Origin: a virus
Length of the DNA: 28,356 bases
Direction: 5' to 3' (one strand)
Virus record (IMG/VR): IMGVR_UViG_3300010392_000349
Coordinates: 1-28,356 of that record
Below, one piece after another: positions 1 to 6,692 of the stretch (the stretch's first letter is position 1; every line of letters begins with the position of its first letter). Both the position numbers and the translations under genes were made by a program. The notes under the pieces are model-generated. The model was not told the origin of the DNA. It saw only the letters and a list, made by a program, of their open reading frames with translations, and did no database searches.

Positions 1-73
1 CGCGTCTATTCCTGAGTTTATATGCTTTACATAGCATCATTGTTACTTTGTACGCTGATTCTTGAATATTCAT
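1..73 (-). CDS. Partial small hypothetical protein, cut by the window edge
   Basis: An ATG at 73 opens a frame that stays open for 24 codons to the left edge (begins MNIQESAYKVTMMLCKAY). A good Shine-Dalgarno (AAGAGG) lies just upstream, inside the last codons of the preceding gene. It is the last visible gene of the leftward operon of small proteins. No family is recognisable from this fragment. Confidence 0.55.
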   Translation of the reverse strand, partial: MNIQESAYKVTMMLCKAYKLRNRR

Positions 74-79
74 AATAAT

Positions 80-223
80 TCACCTCTTAAGGTTGATTTG
101 TTCGCATTCTGTATCGGTAATACACCCCAAATCAGTATATATTGGTTGATGTACTGAGTTAACCATTAACAGAATGCCCATGGTGGCGGCAAAGATAACG
201 CCAATTAGTGTGCCTGTGTTCAT
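80..223 (-). CDS. 47-aa membrane mini-protein, unknown function
   Basis: The ATG at 223 overlaps the TGA of the upstream gene (ATGA), and the 47-codon frame ends in TGA at 80. Residues 5-22 (LIGVIFAATMGILLMVNS) form one transmembrane or signal-anchor segment, followed by a short soluble tail with two cysteines (Cys34 and Cys40). The tight coupling to its neighbour and the Shine-Dalgarno it supplies for the next gene support a real gene. Function is not recognised; a small inner-membrane phage protein is likely. Confidence 0.55.
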   Translation of the reverse strand: MNTGTLIGVIFAATMGILLMVNSVHQPIYTDLGCITDTECEQINLKR

Positions 224-396
224 CTGCGGTTAACCGTTTCGTGGTATTCCGCCAGCTTGCGCCGACTGATTATGGACGCTTGTCTATGGGTACGTGTAAT
301 TATCCTTGAAACTATCGCGCCCACTATTGAAACAATAGACAAGGCAATAAACATACCAGCAAGTACAGTTATGATGTCGAATTGATCGGGTGTCAT
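220..396 (-). CDS. 58-aa single-span membrane protein, unknown function
   Basis: I chose the ATG at 396 because AGGAG lies seven bases upstream and because it follows the stop of the previous gene by one base. An upstream in-frame start at 459 would overlap that gene by about 60 bases and has no ribosome site. Residues 7-32 are strongly hydrophobic (ITVLAGMFIALSIVSIVGAIV) and are followed by a very basic segment with many Arg and Lys. This suggests one inner-membrane helix with a cytoplasmic C-terminal tail. Function unknown; membrane-acting small early protein is one possibility. Confidence 0.6.
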   Translation of the reverse strand: MTPDQFDIITVLAGMFIALSIVSIVGAIVSRIITRTHRQASIISRRKLAEYHETVNRR

Positions 397-397
397 A

Positions 398-724
398 TTA
401 GAACTCCTGATAGATGATTGAACCGTCGGAAGTAGTACCTGCAACAAAGGTATTGTCATTGAGGTACTCTAATACCTCTTCGATTTCATCCTCTTCGTTG
501 TCAGCCGTGGTTTTAATATCGTAATTTTCGATGATCTCATAGCGTGTTGACTCTGAGAACTCACAACATAGCGCGATAACATCTAATTCAACCTCTTGAC
601 CTGTATCATCACCTAATGATTCAAGAGCATTAAACAGCACCTCTTGACCTTCATAGCTAAAGTTATCAGGGCGTCTAGACTCAAATGCACGTCTAAAGTC
701 ATACAAGTTAATTGTTTGTTTCAT
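398..724 (-). CDS. Acidic 108-aa hypothetical protein
   Basis: Starts at ATG 724 with GGAG upstream inside the duplicated leader element. The product is soluble and markedly acidic towards its C-terminal half (runs of Asp/Glu such as DNEEDEIEEVLEYL). It begins MKQTINLYDFRRAFESRRPDNF and looks mostly helical. Small acidic proteins are common among phage host-interaction and DNA-mimic proteins, but no family is recognisable and no function is claimed. Confidence 0.7.
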   Translation of the reverse strand: MKQTINLYDFRRAFESRRPDNFSYEGQEVLFNALESLGDDTGQEVELDVIALCCEFSESTRYEIIENYDIKTTADNEEDEIEEVLEYLNDNTFVAGTTSDGSIIYQEF

Positions 725-727
725 AAT

Positions 728-796
728 ATTACTCCAGTTGGATTGGCATTATTGCCAGATATAACCCCGACTAGCAGGGTTATAACTGGAAACAAT
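728..796 (-). repeat. Duplicated intergenic leader, copy A
   Basis: A ~69-bp element between two small genes. It matches copy B (1024-1093) with about four substitutions and one indel, counted by eye. It contains a hairpin with 7-bp arms (ATAACCC/GGGTTAT) around a TGCTAGTCG loop, a TGGC/GCCA inverted repeat and a GGAG ribosome site placed for the ATG at 724. There is no U-tract, so it does not look like a terminator. Confidence 0.75.
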
Positions 797-798
797 CG

Positions 799-1020
799 TT
801 ACCTAGTGCCGTGGACCTTATCGGCGTATTTAAAAAAGTATTCAGTGTTCTTGCCTGTTACCCCGTAATTAGTGCGATAAACACCATTAAACAAGGTCAT
901 AGCCATAGTGACAGTATCATGTACTGTGTCAGTGTCAGGGTTCATGCCATCGATAGCGGCTTTTATCGACGCGATAAAGTTATCTCTAGATGTATAACGG
1001 TTGTAGTTGATGTCGCACAT
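799..1020 (-). CDS. 73-aa hypothetical protein
   Basis: I chose the ATG at 1020 (MCDINYNRYTSRDNFIASIK). GGAG sits upstream in the same relative place as in the neighbouring gene. The open frame runs back to 1092 only by reading through the duplicated leader. The product is soluble and mixed helical, with no recognisable motif. It is the second gene of the leftward operon. Confidence 0.65.
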   Translation of the reverse strand: MCDINYNRYTSRDNFIASIKAAIDGMNPDTDTVHDTVTMAMTLFNGVYRTNYGVTGKNTEYFFKYADKVHGTR

Positions 1021-1023
1021 ATC

Positions 1024-1093
1024 ATTACTCCGGTTGGTATTGGCATTATCGCCAGGTATAACCCCGACTAGCAGGGTTATAGCTGGAAACAAT
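1024..1093 (-). repeat. Duplicated intergenic leader, copy B
   Basis: Second copy of the ~70-bp element, again immediately upstream of a small gene and again carrying GGAG plus the ATAACCC/GGGTTAT hairpin. It also overlaps the stop of the preceding gene, whose last codons contain a related CCCTGCTAGT string. Confidence 0.75.
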
Positions 1094-1296
1094 TAACTAG
1101 CAGGGTAATCAGCTCTTTTATTGAACTGATTAATTACCCTGCGCTCTGCATGTGCTGGCACGCCGTCGATATAGTCGGTACTTGTGTAAACAGTAGGTAA
1201 ATTTGTATATCTAAAGGTGTCTTGTAGCGTGTAAACTGCGCCGGACCGCATCCATATAAACCTGGCTTGTTCAGTTGTTAGCTTATGTAGTTTCAT
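1093..1296 (-). CDS. 67-aa hypothetical protein, first gene of the leftward operon
   Basis: Starts at ATG 1296 with AAGAGGA about eight bases upstream. It is the promoter-proximal gene behind the sigma70-like site at 1327-1354. The product is small, basic and aromatic (for example QARFIWMRSGAVYTLQDTFRY). Its coding sequence includes a long imperfect inverted repeat near 1101-1141 (CAGGGTAAT...TTACCCTG), which could fold in the mRNA. No family is recognisable. Confidence 0.65.
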   Translation of the reverse strand: MKLHKLTTEQARFIWMRSGAVYTLQDTFRYTNLPTVYTSTDYIDGVPAHAERRVINQFNKRADYPAS

Positions 1297-1326
1297 TTCT
1301 ATATCCTCTTGATTGGTTACATTACT

Positions 1327-1354
1327 ATCGTATACTATAACGTCACTTTGTCAA
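1327..1354 (-). promoter_or_regulatory. Sigma70-like promoter for the leftward small-gene operon
   Basis: On the minus strand a perfect -35 TTGACA (1354-1349) is followed after 16 bp by TACGAT (1332-1327; four of six consensus bases). It lies about 30 bp upstream of the first leftward start codon, in a divergent intergenic region. A host polymerase promoter is the natural reading. Confidence 0.6.
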
Positions 1355-1370
1355 GCATCTTTAATGATTA

Positions 1371-1397
1371 TTAACAAATAAATATCTATGTTATACT
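1371..1397 (+). promoter_or_regulatory. Weak candidate promoter for the rightward genes
   Basis: TTAACA (1371-1376) and TATACT (1392-1397) are separated by only 15 bp, 36 bp upstream of the ATG at 1434. The hexamers are good but the spacing is short, so this is only a candidate. Confidence 0.25.
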
Positions 1398-1433
1398 TAC
1401 CTATAACTAAAGCATTGAAAGTACTTATAAATC

Positions 1434-1793
1434 ATGAGTGTAAAGTTAACCCGCAGACAGACAGAGCATCATCGCCAGAGCATTAAAGTATCGGCATTGA
1501 TGACTCGCCTGGCAAAGAACGCAGCCGGAACACTAAAGACGCCACAAGGTGAGTCTATTGAAATGACGGCCGGGCAAATAAGATCCGCGCAGATATTAAT
1601 AGATAAGGCAATGCCCAACCTAAGTAGTATCGAACAAACCAATATCGAAGAGCCAGTAAGCCGTCAAAGCCTACAGGAAGAGCTTAAACAGTTAAGGGAT
1701 AGTTTAACCCCTGATGAGTTAATACAACTGATAGGACGCGTGTCAGTAGACCAGCCCGCGGAAGAAGAACAACTACAGCCTACAATCCAATGA
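1434..1793 (+). CDS. Putative terminase small subunit-like protein
   Basis: A 119-aa soluble helical protein. The segment around residues 40-65 (ESIEMTAGQIRSAQILIDKAMP, then NLSSIEQ) resembles the MTxxQxxAAxxLLxKxxPxLxxIE core common in short phage DNA-packaging small-subunit proteins; this is recalled from the family, not computed. The N-terminus is basic (KLTRRQTEHHRQ) and the C-terminus acidic and Gln-rich. It is the first gene of the rightward late block and lies 1.1 kb before TerL. The HTH gene at 2116 is an alternative small-subunit candidate, so the assignment is tentative. Confidence 0.5.
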   Translation: MSVKLTRRQTEHHRQSIKVSALMTRLAKNAAGTLKTPQGESIEMTAGQIRSAQILIDKAMPNLSSIEQTNIEEPVSRQSLQEELKQLRDSLTPDELIQLIGRVSVDQPAEEEQLQPTIQ

Positions 1794-2044
1794 TGTATCA
1801 GTAACATGCAGTTATATGTGTTTATCAGTACTTAAACAGTATACAGCTTGATATATGTATATCCCCGCCCCTTCACTTTCTATTCCAGTATCAATCCAAT
1901 CATATCAACAGGTTACACAGCTTAGAATCAGCATAAGACAGGCAAAAGGGGTGGCATGGGGGGATGAACACGGGGATGTTAGGGGTATACCCAAATCCAT
2001 ACCGGAGGGAGATATTAGTCTATAACCCTTTGATTATATAGAAT
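1794..2044 (+). other. Intergenic region with a cluster of G-runs
   Basis: No convincing gene. Four runs of four or more G lie at 1948-1951, 1958-1963, 1972-1975 and 1982-1985, separated by 6, 8 and 6 bases. They could form a four-tetrad G-quadruplex on the plus strand. An SD-like GGAGGGAG at 2003-2010 is followed by no usable reading frame. The position, between packaging and regulatory-type genes, is where phages often keep packaging or control sites. Confidence 0.5.
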
Positions 2045-2114
2045 TGTTACACCATGTTACACTTGATGTTACACTTATGTTACACTCTCCAAATGTTACA
2101 GAGGAGATGTTACA
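2045..2114 (+). repeat. Array of six TGTTACA sites, likely an operator or packaging site
   Basis: TGTTACA occurs at 2045, 2055, 2067, 2078, 2094 and 2108; five of the copies continue as TGTTACAC. Spacings are 10, 12, 11, 16 and 14 bp, so the first four copies lie on roughly the same face of the helix. The unit TGT-N-ACA is a palindrome. The array ends two bases before the start codon of an HTH protein. Confidence 0.75.
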
Positions 2115-2115
2115 C

Positions 2116-2469
2116 ATGAGTTTAAAATTAGAGTTAGCGAAGAAGGGATTAAACAAGACTTTATTAGCTGAAATTTTGGATGTATCCCGGCAAACGGTAG
2201 CGCGAATGGGTGATGAGGTTACGCCTGAGGTACAGAAAGTCCTAGATGATTATGTTGAGGTGGTTCAGCCGTTAGAGACTCCGTTAGCGAGAAAGCACAA
2301 AAACTGGGATGAGTACTCGATTGATGAGATTCGGGGGTTGTGCAAGAGGAGGGGTGGACTTGAGGGTGATTCTGGTAGAGTATTGGAGACAGATTACGAG
2401 ATTGCTCATTCAATAGGATTAAGGGTATTTGAGTTCAACCGAATGATTGACGTATTGAGGAAAGGGTAA
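2116..2469 (+). CDS. Helix-turn-helix DNA-binding protein (regulator or small terminase)
   Basis: I chose the ATG at 2116 because GAGGAG lies nine bases upstream. A longer frame would translate the repeat array itself. Residues ~5-35 (LAKKGLNKTLLAEILDVSRQ, then TVARMGDEV) read as an HTH of the Cro/XRE type. The C-terminal half is basic then mixed (CKRRGGLEGDSGRV) and unrecognised. The upstream TGTTACA array makes it a probable autoregulator. Equally, small terminases bind repeated sites near their own genes, so it could be the true small subunit. It overlaps the next tiny gene by one base (TAATG). Confidence 0.65.
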   Translation: MSLKLELAKKGLNKTLLAEILDVSRQTVARMGDEVTPEVQKVLDDYVEVVQPLETPLARKHKNWDEYSIDEIRGLCKRRGGLEGDSGRVLETDYEIAHSIGLRVFEFNRMIDVLRKG

Positions 2470-2519
2470 TGCCTTGCGGGAAAAAGAGAAAGGGTCGTGG
2501 TGGAGGTCGTAGAAAGTGA
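2469..2519 (+). CDS. 16-aa Arg/Lys/Gly-rich peptide (MPCGKKRKGRGGGRRK)
   Basis: ATG overlaps the preceding stop (TAATG), and the TGA overlaps the next GTG start (GTGA), so the frame fits exactly between two coupled genes. Nine of sixteen residues are Lys or Arg, five are Gly and one is Cys. The peptide could bind nucleic acid. Its tiny size means it could also be only a translational coupler. Confidence 0.4.
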   Translation: MPCGKKRKGRGGGRRK

Positions 2520-2710
2520 GAGAGATACTACATCTTAAAGGAACCCCCCGTGGTGAAGCCCACAGAATTGAAGTGGAGAAGAAAGAGCCTCTTGAATCTC
2601 ACGACAAGGAGTACAAGATGGAGCACTTCAAACCTGACTATTCAGGAGCCAAGCCTTTACCCAAGACTAAGATTGTTAAACAGAAGAAACGGGAGTTCTT
2701 AAAGAAATGA
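2516..2710 (+). CDS. 64-aa basic hypothetical protein
   Basis: GTG start at 2516 overlapping the upstream stop, ending in TGA that overlaps the next ATG (ATGA). The product is hydrophilic and Lys-rich, especially at the C-terminus (KTKIVKQKKREFLKK). It has no membrane segment or known domain. Its position in a coupled run leading into TerL suggests a packaging-associated accessory, by context only. Confidence 0.6.
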   Translation: MREILHLKGTPRGEAHRIEVEKKEPLESHDKEYKMEHFKPDYSGAKPLPKTKIVKQKKREFLKK

Positions 2711-2937
2711 GTGAGCAAAGCTATAGAGACCCTGACACTGCTGCCAGGATTCAAGCCCTTGGCCCGAGTAGGGTTAATCCTGAAGTTGATAAAGCAATGA
2801 GGGGTGAGAAGGGTAAGAGGCCTCCCAAGCCACGTATCTGCAAGACTTGTGGTAAACCACTAGGCCCTAATCACAAGCCCCATGCTGGCCGTAGTACGGC
2901 TGAGAAGATGGATCGTGGTGAATCTCTAGTAAAATGA
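2707..2937 (+). CDS. 76-aa putative zinc-binding protein upstream of TerL
   Basis: Overlaps its neighbours by four bases on both sides (ATGA). The middle of the protein holds CKTCGKPLGPNHKPHAG, a CxxC followed by two histidines, which could form one zinc site. The flanks are basic and disordered-looking, with a C-terminal SLVK. A short zinc-ribbon-like DNA- or protein-binding role is plausible; no named family is recognised. Confidence 0.6.
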   Translation: MSEQSYRDPDTAARIQALGPSRVNPEVDKAMRGEKGKRPPKPRICKTCGKPLGPNHKPHAGRSTAEKMDRGESLVK

Positions 2938-4388
2938 GCCTTGAGCAACTCATTGCTTTAAACAAGAAGATTATGGAATACGACCGTTTCCACCGGTTAG
3001 AGTCTTACGACCCCTACCCCTTTCAGAGGGAGTTCCATTCAAGCTTCGCTGGGCAAATCGCTCTTATATGTGCCAACCAGATTGGTAAGACGACAGGAGG
3101 GGCCGCAGCGGTCGCCTATCACGCATTAGGTGAATACCCCGAGTGGTGGGAGGGGAGGAAGTTTAACAAGCCCGTAACCATCTTGTGTGCGGGGGTCTCA
3201 AACGACTCAACCAAGAGAATCATCCAGCACGAGTTAATCGGAGGAACTAAGGGCACTCCAGAGTGGGGGACGGGTATGATTCCCAGAGACCGTTTAGGAG
3301 AACCCACGAGAAAGGCAGGCGTCCCAGAGGCGTATGAAAAACTCATAGTAAGAGGGAAGTACGGCAACTCGACTATTTGGCTAATGGCCTACGAACAGGG
3401 TTGGCAGAAGTTCCAGGGGATTCGATTCGACTATGCTTGGCCCGATGAGGAGCCTCCTGTAGACGTTTGGAGTCAGTTACTCCGAGGGACTATCGCACGT
3501 CCTGATAGTCAGATAGCCATGACCATGACCCCTGAAGAGGGGATGACTGAAGTGGTTGCGGGGTTCTTTAATGATTTAAAGGACGGACAAGCTCTTGTAA
3601 CAGCGACATGGGAGGATGCCAAGCATGATGACGAGAACACATTTCACAAGGTTGGTTGCACCCATCTTACGGAGGCAAAGAAAGCCCAAATCCTCCTCGC
3701 CCTCCCGCCTCACCAGAGGGAGATGCGGTCAAAGGGAATCCCTCTTATGGGAAGTGGACTCATCTTCCCGATCAATGAAGAAGAGTTAATCTGTGAAAGA
3801 AGGGAAATCCCTGACTACTGGCCACAAATCATAGGGATAGACTTCGGAATAGAACACCCCTTTGGAGCGGTTAGATTGGCGTGGGACAGGGACTCAGACT
3901 GTATCTACGTGATAAACGAATACCGCGTTTCAGGAAAGACCCCTCCCATCCACGCAGAGCATGTTAAAGGCTGGGGGTCATGGATACCTATCATGTGGCC
4001 GCACGACGGGATAATAAGGGATAAAGGCTCTGGGATAGCCATGCACACCCAGTATCGGAATATAGGTTTAAAGATGCACTATGAGAAGTTCTCAAACCCT
4101 CCGGCGATTGGTGAGAAAGAAGGACAAGGAGGTCAGGGTGTTGAAGCAGGACTCAGTGAAATGCTCACCCGTATGGAAACCAGTCGGTTTAGAGTATTTG
4201 CTGACTGTCAAAAATGGTTAGAAGAGTACCGTATGTATCACAGAAAAGACGGTATGGTGGTCAAAGAAAGGGATGATTTAATGGCGGCTACCCGTTATGC
4301 TGCACAAATGTTAAGATTTGCCCGTACAAATCGACAAAGTTACAAGAAAAAACACCGAAACCGTGAATTAAAGAAAGGAATTGTATGA
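2934..4388 (+). CDS. terL: Terminase large subunit (packaging ATPase and nuclease)
   Basis: This is the motor that pumps DNA into the prohead and cuts it. Residues 1-54 carry the adenine-binding region (PYPFQREF) and a Walker A variant ANQIGKTT at 47-54. Walker B with the catalytic Glu is YAWPDEE at 167-173. The C-terminal RuvC-like nuclease begins IIGIDFGIEHP, with the first acidic residue, and the final acidic motif is probably RDDLMAATRYA. Length 484 aa fits the compact terminase family. It is coupled by ATGA overlaps to the small zinc protein before it and the AT-hook protein after it. Confidence 0.95.
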   Translation: MSLEQLIALNKKIMEYDRFHRLESYDPYPFQREFHSSFAGQIALICANQIGKTTGGAAAVAYHALGEYPEWWEGRKFNKPVTILCAGVSNDSTKRIIQHELIGGTKGTPEWGTGMIPRDRLGEPTRKAGVPEAYEKLIVRGKYGNSTIWLMAYEQGWQKFQGIRFDYAWPDEEPPVDVWSQLLRGTIARPDSQIAMTMTPEEGMTEVVAGFFNDLKDGQALVTATWEDAKHDDENTFHKVGCTHLTEAKKAQILLALPPHQREMRSKGIPLMGSGLIFPINEEELICERREIPDYWPQIIGIDFGIEHPFGAVRLAWDRDSDCIYVINEYRVSGKTPPIHAEHVKGWGSWIPIMWPHDGIIRDKGSGIAMHTQYRNIGLKMHYEKFSNPPAIGEKEGQGGQGVEAGLSEMLTRMETSRFRVFADCQKWLEEYRMYHRKDGMVVKERDDLMAATRYAAQMLRFARTNRQSYKKKHRNRELKKGIV

Positions 4389-4558
4389 TTCATCACAACG
4401 ACAAGACTTTAAAGGACATGAATATCACCAATTTCCAAGAATTTGGTATTCATGGTCTAGTTGAGGTCATTTCTAAACTGGAAGACAGGGTTTCTGCTTT
4501 AGAAGCGAAGTATGAACCCAAGAAACGCGGGAGACCGCCGAAGGTAGTGAATGGCTAA
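4385..4558 (+). CDS. 57-aa coiled-coil protein with a C-terminal AT-hook
   Basis: ATG at 4385 overlaps the TerL stop (ATGA), and the TAA at 4556-4558 lies inside the first codons of the portal gene. Residues 24-43 (GLVEVISKLEDRVSALEAKY) form a short coiled coil. Residues 46-53 (KKRGRPPK) contain the RGRP AT-hook core, which binds the minor groove of AT-rich DNA. A small oligomeric DNA-binding protein made together with TerL and portal could help packaging; that role is inference. Confidence 0.7.
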   Translation: MIHHNDKTLKDMNITNFQEFGIHGLVEVISKLEDRVSALEAKYEPKKRGRPPKVVNG

Positions 4559-6485
4559 AATGAAGAAAGATGAGCTTAGCGCTCTATTAGGGTCTGAGAT
4601 AGACATGGCCTATGGCGCTGACTCTGGAGAAATCTCTGAAGAAATCGCAGAAGCAATAGACTTCTACCTAGGACAGCCCTTTGGTAACGAAGAGGACGGG
4701 AAGTCTCAGGTTATCTCAAGGGACGTAATGGATGTCATTGAGTGGGTCATGCCCTCTTTGATGAGAATCTTCACCTCTAACGAACGAGCCGTAGTCTTCG
4801 ACCCAACAAAGCCTGGTGATGAAGAAGCTGCCAAACAAGAAACCGATATTGTTAATCATGTCTTTTATAAAGAGAACGATGGTTTTCTGAATTTATACAC
4901 CTTTTTCAAAGATGCTCTTTTGTCTAAAAATGGAATTATGAAGATATGGTGGTCTCCAGAGAAAGACACTGAACGAGAGGAATATACAGGGCTTACAGAG
5001 TTAGAGCTTCAGGTCTTACTAAGTGACCCAGACGCCGACCCTATCGAACACTCCCAAGATGGTGATCTACATGACATTACCGTCCTAAGGACTAAGAGTG
5101 ATGGTAGTGCGAAGGTAGAACCCATCCCCCCCGAAGAGTTTCTTATTTCTAAAGACGCTGACTGTATCGACCCTAAAAAGGCACGATTTACCTGTCACAA
5201 GACCTTAAAGACCCAGACTGAACTTATAGAAATGGGCTTTAAGAAGTCAAAGGTTAAGGATTTGCCCGCATGGGATGGGGCTGATATTAACGGGGAAGAT
5301 ATACGAATCGCCAGGAACCATCTTGAAGATGATACCTTCTCAAAAGATTCAAACCACGAAGCTACAAGACACATACAAGTTTATGAATGTTACTACCGTG
5401 TAGACTTTGATGGAGATGGTGTTGCCGAACTACGTCAGATCACGATGGCTGGCAGGGAGATCTTACTTAACGAACCCGCTGATAGAACTCCATTTGTCGC
5501 GATAACTCCTATCATACTAACCCATAAGTTCTATGGACTGTCTTTAGCCGACATGGTGATGGACATCCAGTTGATTAAGTCCACCCTTCTTAGGGGTGTC
5601 CTGGACAATACCTATCTTGCTAATGACGGCAGAACCGCTTACCAAGAGGGTATGGTTGACCTTGACGATCTCTTGACCTCTAGGAATGGCGGGACAATTG
5701 AAACTCAAGGCCCGCCGTCTAACGTCTTGTATTCAGTCCCTTTTAACCCACTCCCCCCTCAGACATTAGAAGTCTATAACCAGATGGACTCTATGAGGAA
5801 GGAGAGGACAGGTGTGTCACAAGACACAATGGGCCTTGAGTCCAACGTCCTTGCTCACGGTAGAACTGGAGTCGTCAATCAGTCTTTCGATATGGCTCAA
5901 ATGCGAACAGAGCTTATTGCTAGAATCTTCGCTGAGGTCGGAGTCAAGAACGTCATGCGCGAACTCCACGCTATCCTTCAAAAGAATCAAAAGAAGTCAA
6001 AATGGGTTCAGTTAAGGGGTGAGTGGGTAGATATTCGACCTGATGAGTGGCGCACTCGTAACCAGATGACGGTTAATGTCGGGCTTGGTTCAGGTAATAA
6101 GGACAAGCAAGTCCAGAATGTCACTCAGCTTATCGGATTACAGAAGGAGTCTCAGAATGTAGACCCTGCCAAGCTCTACGCAGCACAGGAGAAGTTTGTT
6201 GAGGTTTTGAACTTGGGTGACGGGTCTACTTACTTCAAAGACCCTGCCAAAGAACCACCAGAACCCCCTGCTCCTGATCCAGAACAGCAGTTGATACAGG
6301 CTCAGATACAACTCACTCAACAGCAGGTTGATGTAGCGAGGAGTGAGATGGAGACTAACCGTCAAGAGGCTATCTGGAAGCACGAAGACGAGGTTAGGAA
6401 GATAACATTATTAGATCAGCGTGAACGCTACAAGATAGAACTCGACCATCAGCGTAACGTACCTGGAGGGCTTGCAGTTGTTTGA
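4551..6485 (+). CDS. Portal protein
   Basis: A 644-aa protein directly after the terminase, in the size range of podovirus portals. The dodecameric portal forms the DNA channel at one head vertex. N-terminal features such as SRDVMDVIEWVMPSLMRIF followed by TSNERAVVFDPTKPGDE are typical of the SU10/P22-like portal group. The C-terminal ~90 residues are Gln/Glu-rich and helical (LIQAQIQLTQQQVDVARSEM), as in portal barrel or crown regions. It overlaps the AT-hook gene by eight bases and the following gene by eight. Confidence 0.92.
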   Translation: MAKMKKDELSALLGSEIDMAYGADSGEISEEIAEAIDFYLGQPFGNEEDGKSQVISRDVMDVIEWVMPSLMRIFTSNERAVVFDPTKPGDEEAAKQETDIVNHVFYKENDGFLNLYTFFKDALLSKNGIMKIWWSPEKDTEREEYTGLTELELQVLLSDPDADPIEHSQDGDLHDITVLRTKSDGSAKVEPIPPEEFLISKDADCIDPKKARFTCHKTLKTQTELIEMGFKKSKVKDLPAWDGADINGEDIRIARNHLEDDTFSKDSNHEATRHIQVYECYYRVDFDGDGVAELRQITMAGREILLNEPADRTPFVAITPIILTHKFYGLSLADMVMDIQLIKSTLLRGVLDNTYLANDGRTAYQEGMVDLDDLLTSRNGGTIETQGPPSNVLYSVPFNPLPPQTLEVYNQMDSMRKERTGVSQDTMGLESNVLAHGRTGVVNQSFDMAQMRTELIARIFAEVGVKNVMRELHAILQKNQKKSKWVQLRGEWVDIRPDEWRTRNQMTVNVGLGSGNKDKQVQNVTQLIGLQKESQNVDPAKLYAAQEKFVEVLNLGDGSTYFKDPAKEPPEPPAPDPEQQLIQAQIQLTQQQVDVARSEMETNRQEAIWKHEDEVRKITLLDQRERYKIELDHQRNVPGGLAVV

Positions 6486-6690
6486 TAAACAATTAGATGC
6501 TTTCAGGAAGTCCGGAAGACAGGTAACTGCTGAGGAATTATGTCAGGCAGTTGAAGAAGTTAAAGATTTGGTCTATAAACAGTGGTATACCTCTCTATCC
6601 AAAGACTCGGAGGGACGAGAGGAATGCTTTAGGCAGTTGAAAGGCATTGACACTGTTATGGGTAAACTAATCTCCGGGAACTGGAGTTAA
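6478..6690 (+). CDS. 70-aa helical hypothetical protein between portal and scaffold
   Basis: I chose the TTG at 6478 because GGAGG ends eight bases upstream; a TTG at 6472 would be too close. The product is helical, with two cysteines and several aromatic residues (VEEVKDLVYKQWYTSLSKDS). Small genes at this spot in related phages encode head accessory proteins, but nothing in the sequence decides the function. Confidence 0.65.
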   Translation: MFDKQLDAFRKSGRQVTAEELCQAVEEVKDLVYKQWYTSLSKDSEGREECFRQLKGIDTVMGKLISGNWS

Positions 6691-6692
6691 AC

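Noticed and set aside
728-1093. Hairpins in the duplicated leader as terminators
   Set aside because: No T-tract follows either hairpin, and both are immediately followed by ribosome sites and genes.
1964-2041. 25-codon frame starting in the G-run region
   Set aside because: Its apparent ribosome site abuts the ATG directly, and nothing in the sequence supports coding.
2044-2115. Longer version of the HTH protein starting at TTG 2044
   Set aside because: The extra codons simply translate the TGTTACA repeats; the ATG at 2116 has a proper GAGGAG site.
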